Assembly: GCF_007678255.1 (NCBI RefSeq)
Contig: NZ_VEED01000018.1
Location: 46,996 to 110,995 of the forward strand
Direction of reading: 5' to 3'
Source: Bacillus sp. X1(2014)
GTDB lineage: Bacteria; Bacillota; Bacilli; Bacillales_B; DSM-18226
DNA length: 64,000 nt
In this document: in pieces, positions 54,785 to 63,212 of the stretch
Layout: each line of letters opens with the position of its first letter
Numbering within the stretch: the first letter of the stretch is position 1
The notes under the pieces: generated by a model
What the model was told of the DNA's origin: nothing
The model's input: only the letters and a program-made list of their open reading frames with translations
Database searches by the model: none
Made by a program: the position numbers and the translations under genes

Positions 54785-55513
54785 CTATACGCCTCGCTTA
54801 TTTCCCCAAAGAAGTGCGTGTAATTGCGGTAACACTTTTACATCATTCAGCTCTGAATCAGCAACCACACAATCGACTAACCACTCATATTTCAATAATA
54901 GTTTTTGAATTAATTCATTATTATTCACATTCGTGATGTCATCATTCCCAACCTGAAGATAAAAAGGAATACCCGCGTACCGGTTATGGACCGTTTTCGC
55001 ATATTCAAGATCGTTTTCGTCAAAGATGACGACTTTTAAGCTCACTTGATGTTTAAAATCATTTTCATTTAAATTTTGAAAAATAGAATCCAAGATTTCA
55101 AAATTGGTGACCATATTTGAACTTGGCGGCTTCGGAGAAATCGTTAGTTCATCAACGTTTAAGAACCAGTTTTGCCATCTGCTCCCTTGTGTTTCGATGC
55201 CAATTTTAATCTCTTTTTCTTTTAATAAATCAATAAACACATCTAAGTTTTTAAGTAGTGCGGGATTTCCCCCTGAGATCGTCACAAATGAGAAATTATC
55301 GCCGCCAACTCTTTTTAGTTCAGCCCAAATTTCTTCAGCAGTCATTTGCTGGATATCCTCTTTGGCACTGCCATCCCATGTAAAGGCAGAATCACACCAG
55401 CTGCAAGAATAATCACAGCCAGCCGTCCGAACGAACATTGTTTTTTGACCAATGACCATCCCTTCTCCTTGGATGGTCGGGCCAAAGATTTCTAGAACAG
55501 GAATCTTGCTCAT
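54785..55513 (-). CDS. queE: 7-carboxy-7-deazaguanine synthase
   Basis: A radical SAM enzyme of about 242 residues. The start MSKIPVLEIFGPTIQGEG at 55513 overlaps the queD stop (ATGA), so translation is coupled. The CxxxCxxC-type cluster motif lies in TAGCDYSCSWCDSAFTW near 31, and the glycine-rich SAM motif in FVTISGGNPAL near 74. Converts carboxytetrahydropterin to the 7-deazaguanine core of queuosine. Confidence 0.93.
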   Translation of the reverse strand: MSKIPVLEIFGPTIQGEGMVIGQKTMFVRTAGCDYSCSWCDSAFTWDGSAKEDIQQMTAEEIWAELKRVGGDNFSFVTISGGNPALLKNLDVFIDLLKEKEIKIGIETQGSRWQNWFLNVDELTISPKPPSSNMVTNFEILDSIFQNLNENDFKHQVSLKVVIFDENDLEYAKTVHNRYAGIPFYLQVGNDDITNVNNNELIQKLLLKYEWLVDCVVADSELNDVKVLPQLHALLWGNKRGV

Positions 55514-55986
55514 TCCTCCATCCACTCCCTTCGAGCTTCTGCATAGCTGGTCGGAGTTTCAAAGAGACGGACAAATTCCACTCTTGCTGCATGATATTGT
55601 TCCATTCGCTCTTCTGTTTCTAATGCTTCCTTCATTTTCTCATAAATCCAAACCACCATATTTTCCGCGGTTGTATTCATGTATGGCAGTGTTTCATTCA
55701 AGTATTGATGATCAAGGAATATTTCAATTTCATTTTTCCAAATCTCTTTAATATCACCGAAGTCGATCATTAAGCCGCGTTCATCAACAAATCCGCTGAT
55801 TCCGAAAATAACGTGGTATGTGTGGCCATGCAAATTTTTGCATTTCCCTTCATAACAATGCAAGTGATGCGAAGCATCGAAGGTAAATTCTTTGCTTACT
55901 AGCACACGTTTATGATGATATTTTAATTGATGTGGATGAATGTCTTCATTTATTTTTTGAAGTTTATCAACGATTCGAAAACCCAT
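55510..55986 (-). CDS. queD: 6-carboxy-tetrahydropterin synthase
   Basis: A 158-residue T-fold enzyme with zinc-binding His in FDASHHLHCYEGKCKNLHGH and HTYHV, and MIDFGDIKEI and DHQYLNE motifs. Makes carboxytetrahydropterin from dihydroneopterin triphosphate. Lies 3 nt after queC and overlaps queE. Confidence 0.93.
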   Translation of the reverse strand: MGFRIVDKLQKINEDIHPHQLKYHHKRVLVSKEFTFDASHHLHCYEGKCKNLHGHTYHVIFGISGFVDERGLMIDFGDIKEIWKNEIEIFLDHQYLNETLPYMNTTAENMVVWIYEKMKEALETEERMEQYHAARVEFVRLFETPTSYAEARREWMEE

Positions 55987-55988
55987 CG

Positions 55989-56645
55989 TTAAAACCTCCC
56001 ATTTAAAAAGTCTTCAAGCCCTCTTTTTCGTAATACGCAGGCTGGGCATTCACCGCATCCATCCGCGATCACACCGTTGTAACAGGTTAATGTTTTTTCA
56101 CGCACAAAATTCAATGCGCCTAATTCATCCGCTAGTGCCCATGTTTGTGCTTTGTTGATCCACATTAATGGGGTATGAATGACAAAATTATCGTCCATAG
56201 AAAGATTCAAGGTAACATTTAGTGATTTAATAAAAATATCACGACAATCTGGGTAGCCGCTGAAATCTGTTTCACACACACCTGTGACTAAATGCTTAGC
56301 CCCAACTTGACGTGCTAAAACACCAGCAAAAGTTAGGAATAATAGGTTACGACCTGGCACAAATGTGGAGGGAAGTTCCCCTTCACCGCCATCAGTCACT
56401 TCAATATCTGAACGCGTTAACGCATTAGGTGCTAATTGATTTAGTAAGGCCATATCTAAAATATGGTGCCTGACACCAAGTTCATTGGCTATATTTTTGG
56501 CACATTCAATTTCTAAACTATGCCTTTGATTATAATCAAACGTAACAACTTCTACTTCTTTAAATTGTTTTAATGCCCAAAATAAACAAGTGGTGCTGTC
56601 TTGTCCACCACTAAATACAACAATGGCCTTCTCATTTTTCAACAT
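55989..56645 (-). CDS. queC: 7-cyano-7-deazaguanine synthase
   Basis: A 218-residue PP-loop ATPase: [14 protein letters not shown] near 10 and a C-terminal zinc motif [18 protein letters not shown] (Cys-rich) near 195. Forms preQ0. First gene of the queCDE operon under preQ1 control. queF, the next pathway gene in B. subtilis, is not in the window. Confidence 0.94.
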   Translation of the reverse strand: MLKNEKAIVVFSGGQDSTTCLFWALKQFKEVEVVTFDYNQRHSLEIECAKNIANELGVRHHILDMALLNQLAPNALTRSDIEVTDGGEGELPSTFVPGRNLLFLTFAGVLARQVGAKHLVTGVCETDFSGYPDCRDIFIKSLNVTLNLSMDDNFVIHTPLMWINKAQTWALADELGALNFVREKTLTCYNGVIADGCGECPACVLRKRGLEDFLNGRF

Positions 56646-56671
56646 TTCTTTCTATACTTCCTTTCAAATAG

Positions 56672-56741
56672 AAAAAACAGTACCCCAAGATAGAAGTACT
56701 GCTTCATCTTAGTTTTTTTAATGAGGGGGGCTAGAACCTCG
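56672..56741 (-). promoter_or_regulatory. preQ1-I riboswitch with terminator
   Basis: Minus-strand GAGGTTCTAGC..CCCCTC..AAAAAAACTAA (56741-56709) matches the class I preQ1 aptamer pseudoknot. The CAGTAC/GTACTG hairpin (56672-56702) followed by TTTTTTC is the terminator. PreQ1 should turn queCDE off. Confidence 0.93.
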
Positions 56742-56871
56742 TTTGCATAAATGCAATTATATATTATTTTCTATGACTAAATGATTATAAACTATTATCT
56801 TAATTTTTTCACCTATTTATCGACAAATTGTGCATTCTTTTCTTTTCAAGGTTCTGATAACACCCATTCAG

Positions 56872-57744
56872 CTAATGAATGTTATGCTTTTTGAAATTAC
56901 CGCCTTTCACCTCTGCTACGTCATATACGGTAACAAAAGATTTTGGATCCAGTTCATTGATGATTTCTTTTAACTTTGTTTCTTCTAAGCGGTTAATGAC
57001 ACAGGTGATTTCTTTAAATTTTTCATGGGAAAAGCCGCCATAAGCTTCTTTATACGTTGCACTTCGACCTAACCGATCGCGGATGGTCTCTACCATTAAT
57101 TCTGGCTGAGTGGTAATAATATTGAAGGTTTTAGATCCGCTTAATCCTTCTTCGACAATGTGAATCACTTTCGAAGCAATAAAGTAAGCAATAGCTGACA
57201 GAATCGCCCCTTGTAAACCAAATGCAATGGAAACAAAAATAAATACAAATATATTTAAGAAAAGAATGAGATCACTTGTACCAAACGGTAATTTTCGCGA
57301 TAGGAGGACGGCCAGCATATCTATTCCATCTAATGCACCGCCATTACGTAAGGCTAACCCCATCCCAAATCCAAGGATAATTCCGCCTACCACTGTAACT
57401 AACAAAGTATCCCCCTCAATTATAGCAGGTGTATGATGCAAAAGACTTGTTCCAACTGCTAGAGAAGCGATCCCGATAATCGAAAATAAGGCAAAACTTT
57501 TACCAATTTGCTTATATCCTAACCAGATAAAGGGAACGTTGATAACAGCAATTAAAATACCTAATGGTAAACCAAATAGTTCTGAACCAACGATACTAAG
57601 GCCCGTCACTCCTCCATCAGATACGTTGTTTGGAATTAGAACCGTTTCTAGTCCATATGCAGCGATTAATCCCCCGATAATGACCATGAATCCCCGCAGT
57701 ATAAATTTTAGTTTATTTGCTTTATGTGTTTTGTTTGTAGTCAT
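56872..57744 (-). CDS. YitT-family membrane protein
   Basis: A 290-residue protein with five to six N-terminal helices (YitT membrane domain, NNVSDGGVTGLSIV near 39 and GFGMGLALRNGGALDG near 122), and a C-terminal cytoplasmic DUF2179 domain (TYKEAYGGFSHEKFKEI near 229, DPKSFVTVYDVAEVKG near 264). Function of the family is unknown; an ion or small-molecule transporter role is often proposed. GAGAGGAAAT precedes the ATG. Confidence 0.87.
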   Translation of the reverse strand: MTTNKTHKANKLKFILRGFMVIIGGLIAAYGLETVLIPNNVSDGGVTGLSIVGSELFGLPLGILIAVINVPFIWLGYKQIGKSFALFSIIGIASLAVGTSLLHHTPAIIEGDTLLVTVVGGIILGFGMGLALRNGGALDGIDMLAVLLSRKLPFGTSDLILFLNIFVFIFVSIAFGLQGAILSAIAYFIASKVIHIVEEGLSGSKTFNIITTQPELMVETIRDRLGRSATYKEAYGGFSHEKFKEITCVINRLEETKLKEIINELDPKSFVTVYDVAEVKGGNFKKHNIH

Positions 57745-57792
57745 ATATTTCCTCTCTTCCCTTTACTTATCATCTCTATGGATTTAATCAAC

Positions 57793-58359
57793 TCATAAAT
57801 TTACATCGATTTGAGTTGTAATTAAATCTTCTTTTGTTATTCCTAAGAATTTTAGTGTCTCCGCTGGTGTGGAATGATTAAAGTGTTTTTGTAAGAGTGC
57901 AATTGAGACACCTTGTTTAAAGGCATGAAATCCGAAAGTTTTCGCTAGTGAATTTGTCCCGATCTTTCCTTCAATGCCTACCTTAACGGCTGCTTCATGG
58001 ATGATTCGATAGGCCTGTTGTCGTGTAATCGGCTTCTTGAATTTACGAGATTGGAATAAATATATTTGTTGATCGCTGTCAACCTGGTCTAGGTAAGACT
58101 TTACCGCTTCTTTCACTTTTTTGTTTAAATATACAGACTTCCTCCTTTCACTCTCCAGTTCAGAGTAATGATAAAAATCCTTCATTTCCCCGTCACTATT
58201 AAAAAGTTCCTTTACCTTAATCAAAAGCAGTTCAGATATTTTAAGCCCGGTATTAATTCCAACAACAAACAATAAATAATCCCTATATGAATGTTCTATA
58301 AGGTAATTTTTCATATCATTTATTTGTTCTAAGTCTCTAAGTGCATCCACGGTTTCCAA
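57793..58359 (-). CDS. Tyrosine recombinase-like protein that lacks most catalytic residues
   Basis: A 188-residue protein made only of the catalytic domain. The box I Arg is Lys (INTGLKISELL), the HxxR motif is NSLA in TNSLAKTFGFHAF, and the final nucleophile Tyr is Phe (TLKFLGI). HFNHS keeps the third His. The frame is intact, so the fold may survive as a DNA-binding protein. Start is TTG after GGTGGTGA. Relatives read HSxRKTFGYH and TLRYIGI, from memory. Next to the YitT gene; no att sites or phage genes were seen. Confidence 0.75.
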   Translation of the reverse strand: METVDALRDLEQINDMKNYLIEHSYRDYLLFVVGINTGLKISELLLIKVKELFNSDGEMKDFYHYSELESERRKSVYLNKKVKEAVKSYLDQVDSDQQIYLFQSRKFKKPITRQQAYRIIHEAAVKVGIEGKIGTNSLAKTFGFHAFKQGVSIALLQKHFNHSTPAETLKFLGITKEDLITTQIDVNL

Positions 58360-58503
58360 CGAATCACCACCTCTTCAATGTTACTTAACTAAAGTATAAT
58401 TTATATTTGAGTAACATTCAAATACGACGCTTATAAATTTACTGATTTAAATATCATCGGTTAATCGATGTACAAGTATACTAATCCTTCATAAACGATA
58501 AAA

Positions 58504-58535
58504 GGCCTTAGCCCTTGTTATATAGAGCTAAAGCC
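58504..58535 (-). terminator. Terminator downstream of the 43-residue gene
   Basis: GGCcTTAGC pairs with GCTAAaGCC; the minus strand continues with TTTTATCG, about 110 nt after the small gene's stop. Confidence 0.5.
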
Positions 58536-58643
58536 GTATACGCATGAAGATCATTACCAAGCACCATGTGACTGTTTACTGCTTGGAAATTAATGATGAT
58601 CCAGGAATTTAGAAACTGACCGAATAGACCGAATGAGAATAGG

Positions 58644-58775
58644 TCAAATTAATTCCGCTATATCCAAAGAGATATCAAGAATTTCCCACCATATGGATTC
58701 CTTCCCTTCTTCTTTTCTCTTATCTCTTCGGGCTTTTCTTTTTTCTTTAAATGTATTCACCATACTCTCTCCCAT
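58644..58775 (-). CDS. Small basic/amphipathic protein of about 43 residues
   Basis: Reads MGESMVNTFKEKRKARRDKR then acidic and Trp-containing SIWWEILDISLDIAELI. ATG at 58775, or more likely the ATG at 58763 (MVNTFKEKRK), which has GGGAGAG just upstream. A strongly basic N-terminal half and hydrophobic C-terminal half suggest membrane association or protein binding. No family recognised. Confidence 0.5.
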   Translation of the reverse strand: MGESMVNTFKEKRKARRDKRKEEGKESIWWEILDISLDIAELI

Positions 58776-58836
58776 CTCTTCTATTTCTCACGATTTAAAT
58801 CAGAACATATTGTTTTCTATGGAGCTTTAGAAGAGG

Positions 58837-59046
58837 TTAGTTGATAAAATCAATTATTTTTTGAAAACCAAAGGGTAAAATGCTTGCCACTAATAAACCA
58901 ATTACTATTGAAGAAGTAGATAAAATAATGCATTTCCGAAGTGAAATATCATTCTTCTTAAATGCGAAAATGAATACTTTCATCATAAAAAAGACAGTAA
59001 TAAATATTATGATAGCTGAAAACACACTTGCTAAAATTAACTCCAT
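58837..59046 (-). CDS. Small two-helix membrane protein, 69 residues
   Basis: Strong AAAGGAGGT site 7 nt before the ATG. Helix 1 is about 5-27 (SVFSAIIIFITVFFMMKVFI), a basic loop (KKNDISLRKC) follows, and helix 2 is about 41-60. No family was recognised. Hypothetical but well supported by the ribosome site. Confidence 0.62.
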   Translation of the reverse strand: MELILASVFSAIIIFITVFFMMKVFIFAFKKNDISLRKCIILSTSSIVIGLLVASILPFGFQKIIDFIN

Positions 59047-59738
59047 TATGTACCTCCTTTTAAAGTCTATTAAATTAACCAGTAGACTCCACTACCAACT
59101 TTTATCCATATTATAACAATAATATCTTAATACCTCTTCCACTAATTTGCACTTTTAGTTAAATGAGAAAAGGCTGCTGAATGGCTTAGGGGACCATGGG
59201 GGGTCCGCTCTTATGGTTGGTGACCAGGTTAACACCCGAACTGATAAATAGAAGGAAAAATTCCACTTAATTTGTAAATAGCATTGAAATTAGCTTAAAT
59301 AGCCGGAGAGATTCCGCCTATTGAATCGAAAAACGTAAAAATGGGGGATTTTATTCTGCATAATCGGAAAACCTCCCCTTATTTACCCCGAAACGAGTTC
59401 CATAGTGCTCCATAAGCGAAAAATCTCCGTTTATTTTACTTTCAGTGTTTACCTTAATTAAGGAGAGTACTTTCTCAAATCTTGATAAAAAGATACTGAT
59501 TCCCGCATCTGGTATCATGTTGGTCCGCTCTTATCGGTTGGGAACAAAACAAGAGGAAATCGGCGTTCGTGCCTGACCGACCGTACCACAACTTCTCCCT
59601 CCCATATATTCAGCTGCACGCTGAGCTATTTCTCTCTTACTCCAGTTTAAAAAGTAGGAAATTGGCAATATTTTCATGTTTTACGCTTCCAAATTGATTG
59701 TTATAATGGTTGCTACGAATACATAGGAGGCTACCCCC
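59047..59738. repeat. 690-bp non-coding region with repeated motifs
   Basis: GGTCCGCTCTTATGGTTGG (about 59203) recurs as GGTCCGCTCTTATCGGTTGG (59521). Between them is a stretch rich in CCGCCTATT, GGGGGATTTT, CCTCCCCTTATTT and CATAAGCGAAAAATCTCCG, which looks like a dispersed intergenic element of Bacillus genomes. No gene is visible until the acyl carrier protein's AGGAGG at about 59726. Confidence 0.5.
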
Positions 59739-59966
59739 ATGACCACATTTGAAAAATTAAAGCCTATTATTGCCGATCAACTCGGTGTGAAAATGGAGAC
59801 TATTAAACAAGAGGCATCATTTAAAGACGACTTCGAAGCTGATTCACTTGATATGGTGAATCTGACGATGGAAATTGAAGATGAATTCGCAATTGAAATT
59901 AGTGAAAAAACTGCAGCAACGCTCCAAACGGTCGGTGATGTTGTAAAATATATTGAAAACCGATAA
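59739..59966 (+). CDS. Orphan acyl carrier protein
   Basis: A 75-residue acidic protein with the phosphopantetheine site [17 protein letters not shown], Ser near 36, and the standard four-helix length. It is not beside fab genes, unlike the housekeeping acpP, so this may be a specialised copy. AGGAGGCTACCCCC precedes the ATG. A damaged relative lies at 52294-52383. Confidence 0.9.
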   Translation: MTTFEKLKPIIADQLGVKMETIKQEASFKDDFEADSLDMVNLTMEIEDEFAIEISEKTAATLQTVGDVVKYIENR

Positions 59967-59973
59967 TGAATAA

Positions 59974-60108
59974 GAAAGGCGGATAGCCGATGTCAAGCGG
60001 ACCCTTGAATCTCTAGGTGAACGTATGAATAAGGGATCCGCCAAAAATCTTATATTTACACAAAGGCCACTAATTGAAGAAACGCCCCTAGTAGCAAATG
60101 AAGGTTAA
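59974..60108 (+). pseudogene. Unrecognised C-terminal remnant after the acyl carrier protein
   Basis: Forty-four protein-like codons (IADVKRTLESLGERMNKGS, then AKNLIFTQRPLIEETPLVA) run from just after a TAA to a TAA at 60106, without an early start codon. May be the end of a gene that once followed the acyl carrier protein. The flanking GGCGGAT/ATCCGCC arms could act as a terminator. Confidence 0.35.
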
Positions 60109-60195
60109 TTTGTAATTTTGTTTTTATGGGTATATAAAACTTGCCAATATGATACCACAGCATATAACGTACACAAACATCCACTTATTAAACTA

Positions 60196-60555
60196 CTAGT
60201 GAAATATAAAGGAACTAAACAAAAATAAAACCACACCTAAAAAAGTTAGATAAAAAGGAAACCATTTATTTTTGTTTTTTAATGTATGGAACCCAATAAG
60301 AATTAACAAATATAATCCACTTATTTGCATAATCAAAGGGAAAGTGGGTTGAAATTTAGCGGCGTAAACAAAATAATCTAATTGTGATATATCGCTATTA
60401 CTAAGTATGTGCCCATTCAAAAATTGAGAAAATGGCGTTGAATATTTCCATTCCCATCGATTATCTAAAATTGCACTTCCTTCATACCAAGCAATAGCCG
60501 TAGAAAAAACGAGACCCATAATGGCAATTCCGAACTGAATGAGACGCGAATACAT
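60196..60555 (-). CDS. YjdJ/DUF4306-like membrane protein
   Basis: From the ATG at 60555 (MYSRLIQFGIAIMGLVF) the protein is 119 residues with helices near 5-25, 72-92 and 97-117, and AWYEGSAILDNRWEWKYSTP near 22, the family signature as I recall from B. subtilis YjdJ. An upstream TTG at 60597 and ATG at 60579 are also in frame, with GGGGGAAA between, so the start is uncertain. Function unknown. Confidence 0.62.
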   Translation of the reverse strand: MYSRLIQFGIAIMGLVFSTAIAWYEGSAILDNRWEWKYSTPFSQFLNGHILSNSDISQLDYFVYAAKFQPTFPLIMQISGLYLLILIGFHTLKNKNKWFPFYLTFLGVVLFLFSSFIFH

Positions 60556-60835
60556 AAATCCTACAGCAATTTCCCCCATTATATCATGTAATTCCAATTA
60601 ATTCCTATTAACAAAAGCGTATATAAATAAGTGTATTTGCCCATTTATTAAAAGTTATTTAATGCTTTTTGATCTAAGTTCTTCCTCAACTCTGATCCCC
60701 CTAAACCACATGGAAAATGTTGTTAATATTAGTGTAGTCCTTTATAGTTGAATTAAATTTGATGTCTTAAACTGCGTGTGTTTTATCATATAAATGTCAG
60801 TATATAAAAATTATTTTGAACTAGGGGCGATTGAA

Positions 60836-61426
60836 ATGAGTAAAAATATTTTTATAGCTGTACTCTGTTTTGGGTTAATTGCAGTATTTTATTTTTTGTC
60901 ATCACGCCCTACTTTTCCAACTAAACCTGCAATCTCGTCTAAACCCACTATTCCTACTACATCCTTGGAAGAAAGTATCTGTGAAAGAGTAAAAACACAA
61001 TTTGGCGATTGCAAAAGAATTTTGTTATTTGATGCTAATTCAAAATTAGTTTTTGCCGAGAATAGTACCGGAATCTTTCCTGTCCTTACAAATAAGGAGT
61101 TTACTAATTTTAATAAATTCATTTTTCCAATGATGGATTTCCAAGAGTTTAAGGAGGAGAAAGTTGAGCGAGGACCAATCGACTGGCGGGTTAAAAATAA
61201 TGTCCTAAAGAATTTTTCGGTTATATACGGTTTTGCCGAAGACACGGCGAAGACCATTGTAATAAATAGTGAAGGCAACATCCAGCCAAACAGGTTTTTC
61301 GTTCGGGATAATTTGTGGGTTTGGTATGTTACTTTCCAGAAAGATAAAGTTACATTGCCAGTTAAGGTAACCGTTTATGATTTAAATGGTCAAATTATTT
61401 TTGGGGGAAATGAGATAGAAGAATGA
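60836..61426 (+). CDS. Membrane-anchored protein of unknown function, 196 residues
   Basis: ATG at 60836 after AGGGGCGATTGAA. One N-terminal membrane helix (IFIAVLCFGLIAVFYFLSS), a Pro/Thr-rich linker (TFPTKPAISSKPTIPTTS), then an extracellular beta-rich domain with a Cys pair (ICERVKTQFGDCKR). No family was recognised. A partial copy of the ICERVKTQFG region occurs at 62756-62869. Confidence 0.62.
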   Translation: MSKNIFIAVLCFGLIAVFYFLSSRPTFPTKPAISSKPTIPTTSLEESICERVKTQFGDCKRILLFDANSKLVFAENSTGIFPVLTNKEFTNFNKFIFPMMDFQEFKEEKVERGPIDWRVKNNVLKNFSVIYGFAEDTAKTIVINSEGNIQPNRFFVRDNLWVWYVTFQKDKVTLPVKVTVYDLNGQIIFGGNEIEE

Positions 61427-61600
61427 AGGTTAGCCCCCCAATCCGAATGATAACGAACTTCGGCAGGGATTTGGGTGCAAAACGTACTGTATTCTCTTAT
61501 CACTTGATTTTATCATTTTTTGTCGAACTTTTTCGAATTATTTATAATCGCTTTTCACAATAATTATAGTACTATAAATCTAGTCCATTGTTACTAAAAA

Positions 61601-61682
61601 CTAGATAAAGGCAAACCTTTCGAAAGATTGGGACGCAAAGTTACAGGTCTAAAGTTCTTAACTAGGATGGCTGTGCTGCCTC
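61601..61682 (+). promoter_or_regulatory. c-di-GMP-I (GEMM) riboswitch
   Basis: AAAGGCAAACC, CGAAAG, GGGACGCAAAG, ACAGGTCTAA and GGATGGCTGTGCTGCC occur in order, the class I c-di-GMP aptamer core including the GAAA tetraloop/receptor and the CAAAG junction. No terminator hairpin is evident between the aptamer and the ribosome site (AAGAGGAG), so control of translation is likely. It precedes a 64-residue gene. Confidence 0.92.
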
Positions 61683-61703
61683 AATTAAGAGGAGTGAAAA
61701 TGT

Positions 61704-61898
61704 ATGCAATTAGACCGAAACTATCCACCATATTTTGATGGGAGAAATTTAGACCAAATAACAGCAAGAATTCAAGAAAATCAAGAAAAGTGCAAAACGG
61801 TAGTTGTAAAACCAGAAATTCCAAAGGGAAAATTAGTACAATTTCGTTATCCACACCCGCTGGACGGACTATTTATAAATGTTTCTGGCAATCAATAA
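61704..61898 (+). CDS. 64-residue protein under c-di-GMP riboswitch control
   Basis: ATG at 61704, 9 nt after GAGGAG. A short soluble, Pro-containing protein: MQLDRNYPPYFDGRNLDQI at the start, KTVVVKPEIPKGKLVQFRY in the middle and PHPLDGLFINVSGNQ at the end. No Cys, no membrane helix. An overlapping 12-codon ORF begins at 61700 in another frame. No family was recognised. Riboswitch control predicts a link to motility, biofilm or surface state. Confidence 0.7.
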   Translation: MQLDRNYPPYFDGRNLDQITARIQENQEKCKTVVVKPEIPKGKLVQFRYPHPLDGLFINVSGNQ

Positions 61899-61932
61899 TG
61901 TCGATCAAAATGATCATAAAAGGAAGTTTGAA

Positions 61933-61960
61933 AAACACGTTGAGTTAACCCAGCGTGTTT
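61933..61960 (+). terminator. Terminator of the c-di-GMP-controlled gene
   Basis: AAACACG (61933-61939) pairs with CGTGTTT (61954-61960) with a partly self-paired GTTAAC centre, followed by ATTGTCATTTTT. About 35 nt after the stop. Confidence 0.65.
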
Positions 61961-62056
61961 ATTGTCATTTTTACTACAAATACTTCTGTCTATGTCAATC
62001 TATCCATTTCAATGTAATTCCCTAAAGTTTACTTAAAATCTATTAAACTTCTAAAC

Positions 62057-62071
62057 AGAACAGATGTTTTG
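62057..62071. promoter_or_regulatory. Possible LexA-type box
   Basis: AGAACAGATGTTTTG resembles the Bacillus SOS box CGAACNNNNGTTCG with two changes, about 60 nt before the YdjM-type gene. E. coli ydjM is LexA-controlled, but this match is imperfect. Confidence 0.3.
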
Positions 62072-62128
62072 TTGTAAAATAGTAAAGTCAGTTTTACAAC
62101 ATAAATAATTAATAGAGGTGGAATTAGT

Positions 62129-62755
62129 TTGAATGGTACATCACACGCGGTAATTGGGGCAACAACTGGATTTATAGTTGCAAATACATTTCATACTTCT
62201 CCTTCTGCGACACTCTTGTTTGTAGGATTAGGAGGCGTCTCAGGATTAATGCCTGATCTTGATATTGACGGGAAGCTTCGTGGAAAAATTACTTTGTCGC
62301 ATAAGGTGATTCAATTTTCTGCTATGATCATTGGAGTAATCATGATTCTATATAGTTTCTTTGAAAAAACAATGATAGATAGATGGCTGGGGATTGGAAT
62401 TGGATGTTTGATTGTATTGGTTGCATCCTTCATTAAGCAAAGACATATGTTAACCATTACAGGAATCGCTGTCCTGGCGGGCGGATTCTCTTTAGGGGAA
62501 CTATGGTTAATTCTGCTTGGAATTTACATAATTATTGCTTCCTTTACTTCTCATCGGAGTTATACCCATTCGATTTTAGGCATTGCTTTCTTTGGGGTTA
62601 TTGCTTCCAACTTACAAGCTTCACTAGGGATTGATGGTGTTTTCTATTCGTGTTTTGCTGGTTACATCAGTCATCTATTAGCAGATTTAAAAATACTTCC
62701 ATTTAATAAACGGGGGGTTAAGCTGTTTTTACCACTGTCTTCCAAGGAAATATGA
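62129..62755 (+). CDS. YdjM-family metal-dependent membrane protein (DUF457)
   Basis: TTG start after AGAGGTGG; 208 residues. N-terminal MNGTSHAVIGATTGF and MPDLDIDGKL, plus SYTHSILG near 146 and HLLADLKILPFNKRGVK near 187, are the His/Asp motifs of the family, with about six helices. Likely a membrane-bound metal-dependent hydrolase. The stop is directly followed, in frame, by a remnant copied from the 60836 gene family. Confidence 0.83.
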   Translation: MNGTSHAVIGATTGFIVANTFHTSPSATLLFVGLGGVSGLMPDLDIDGKLRGKITLSHKVIQFSAMIIGVIMILYSFFEKTMIDRWLGIGIGCLIVLVASFIKQRHMLTITGIAVLAGGFSLGELWLILLGIYIIIASFTSHRSYTHSILGIAFFGVIASNLQASLGIDGVFYSCFAGYISHLLADLKILPFNKRGVKLFLPLSSKEI

Positions 62756-62869
62756 AAAAGTATCTGTGAAAAATTAACAACACAATTTGGAGTGTTTTCG
62801 GTGGAAATGGATAGAGATAATGAGTGGTTTACATCGTCGGAAAAACCTAAAAAAACCACAAATTGTTAA
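62756..62869 (+). pseudogene. Partial copy of the 60836-type gene, in frame after the YdjM stop
   Basis: KSICEKLTTQFGVFSVEMD parallels ESICERVKTQFGDCK of the 60836 gene, with near-identical DNA over GTATCTGTGAAA and ACACAATTTGG. It begins right after the TGA of the YdjM gene and continues for 37 codons to a TAA. Only stop read-through would express it as a fusion. Confidence 0.55.
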
Positions 62870-62938
62870 CGTGTTCCGTTTCCTATCGCAAAACATGAAT
62901 TTACAGTTAAATATGTAAAGTACAATACATAACAATTT

Positions 62939-62956
62939 GCACCGTAATATCGGTGC
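62939..62956 (+). terminator. Terminator
   Basis: GCACCG/CGGTGC hairpin followed by TTTTTGTTT on the plus strand. The 340 bp between this unit and the DinB gene contain no other supported gene. Confidence 0.7.
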
Positions 62957-63036
62957 TTTTTGTTTATAAAATTAATAAAATGGTTCGACGAAGCATTCCC
63001 CTCTTTAACATAAGCACAATTCACTTCAATAAGAAA

Positions 63037-63056
63037 AGCCGCCGAGAAAGGCGGCT
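63037..63056. terminator. Terminator downstream of the DinB gene
   Basis: AGCCGCC/GGCGGCT with a 6-nt loop; the minus strand continues with TTTTCTTATT, 155 nt after the DinB stop. Confidence 0.6.
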
Positions 63057-63212
63057 GGAATTATAAATTATAAATGCTTTAAAATCTCCTTAGCGTTAAC
63101 ATAACATCAAATTCCTCTAATTTCTTTCCTTCAGAGGGTCTTTCTGCCAAACGAATTAAGTCGCACTTTAACAACAGTCTTGGGCATTAACGGAAACAGC
63201 TCATTCATTTCG

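Noticed and set aside
57793..58359. Integrase as evidence of a prophage or integrative element
   Set aside because: No phage, conjugation or att-like repeats around it, and the active site is lost.
63135..63211. 25-codon ORF (MNELFPLMPKTVVKVRLNSF) just after the DinB stop
   Set aside because: No ribosome site and no following terminator directly; likely non-coding.
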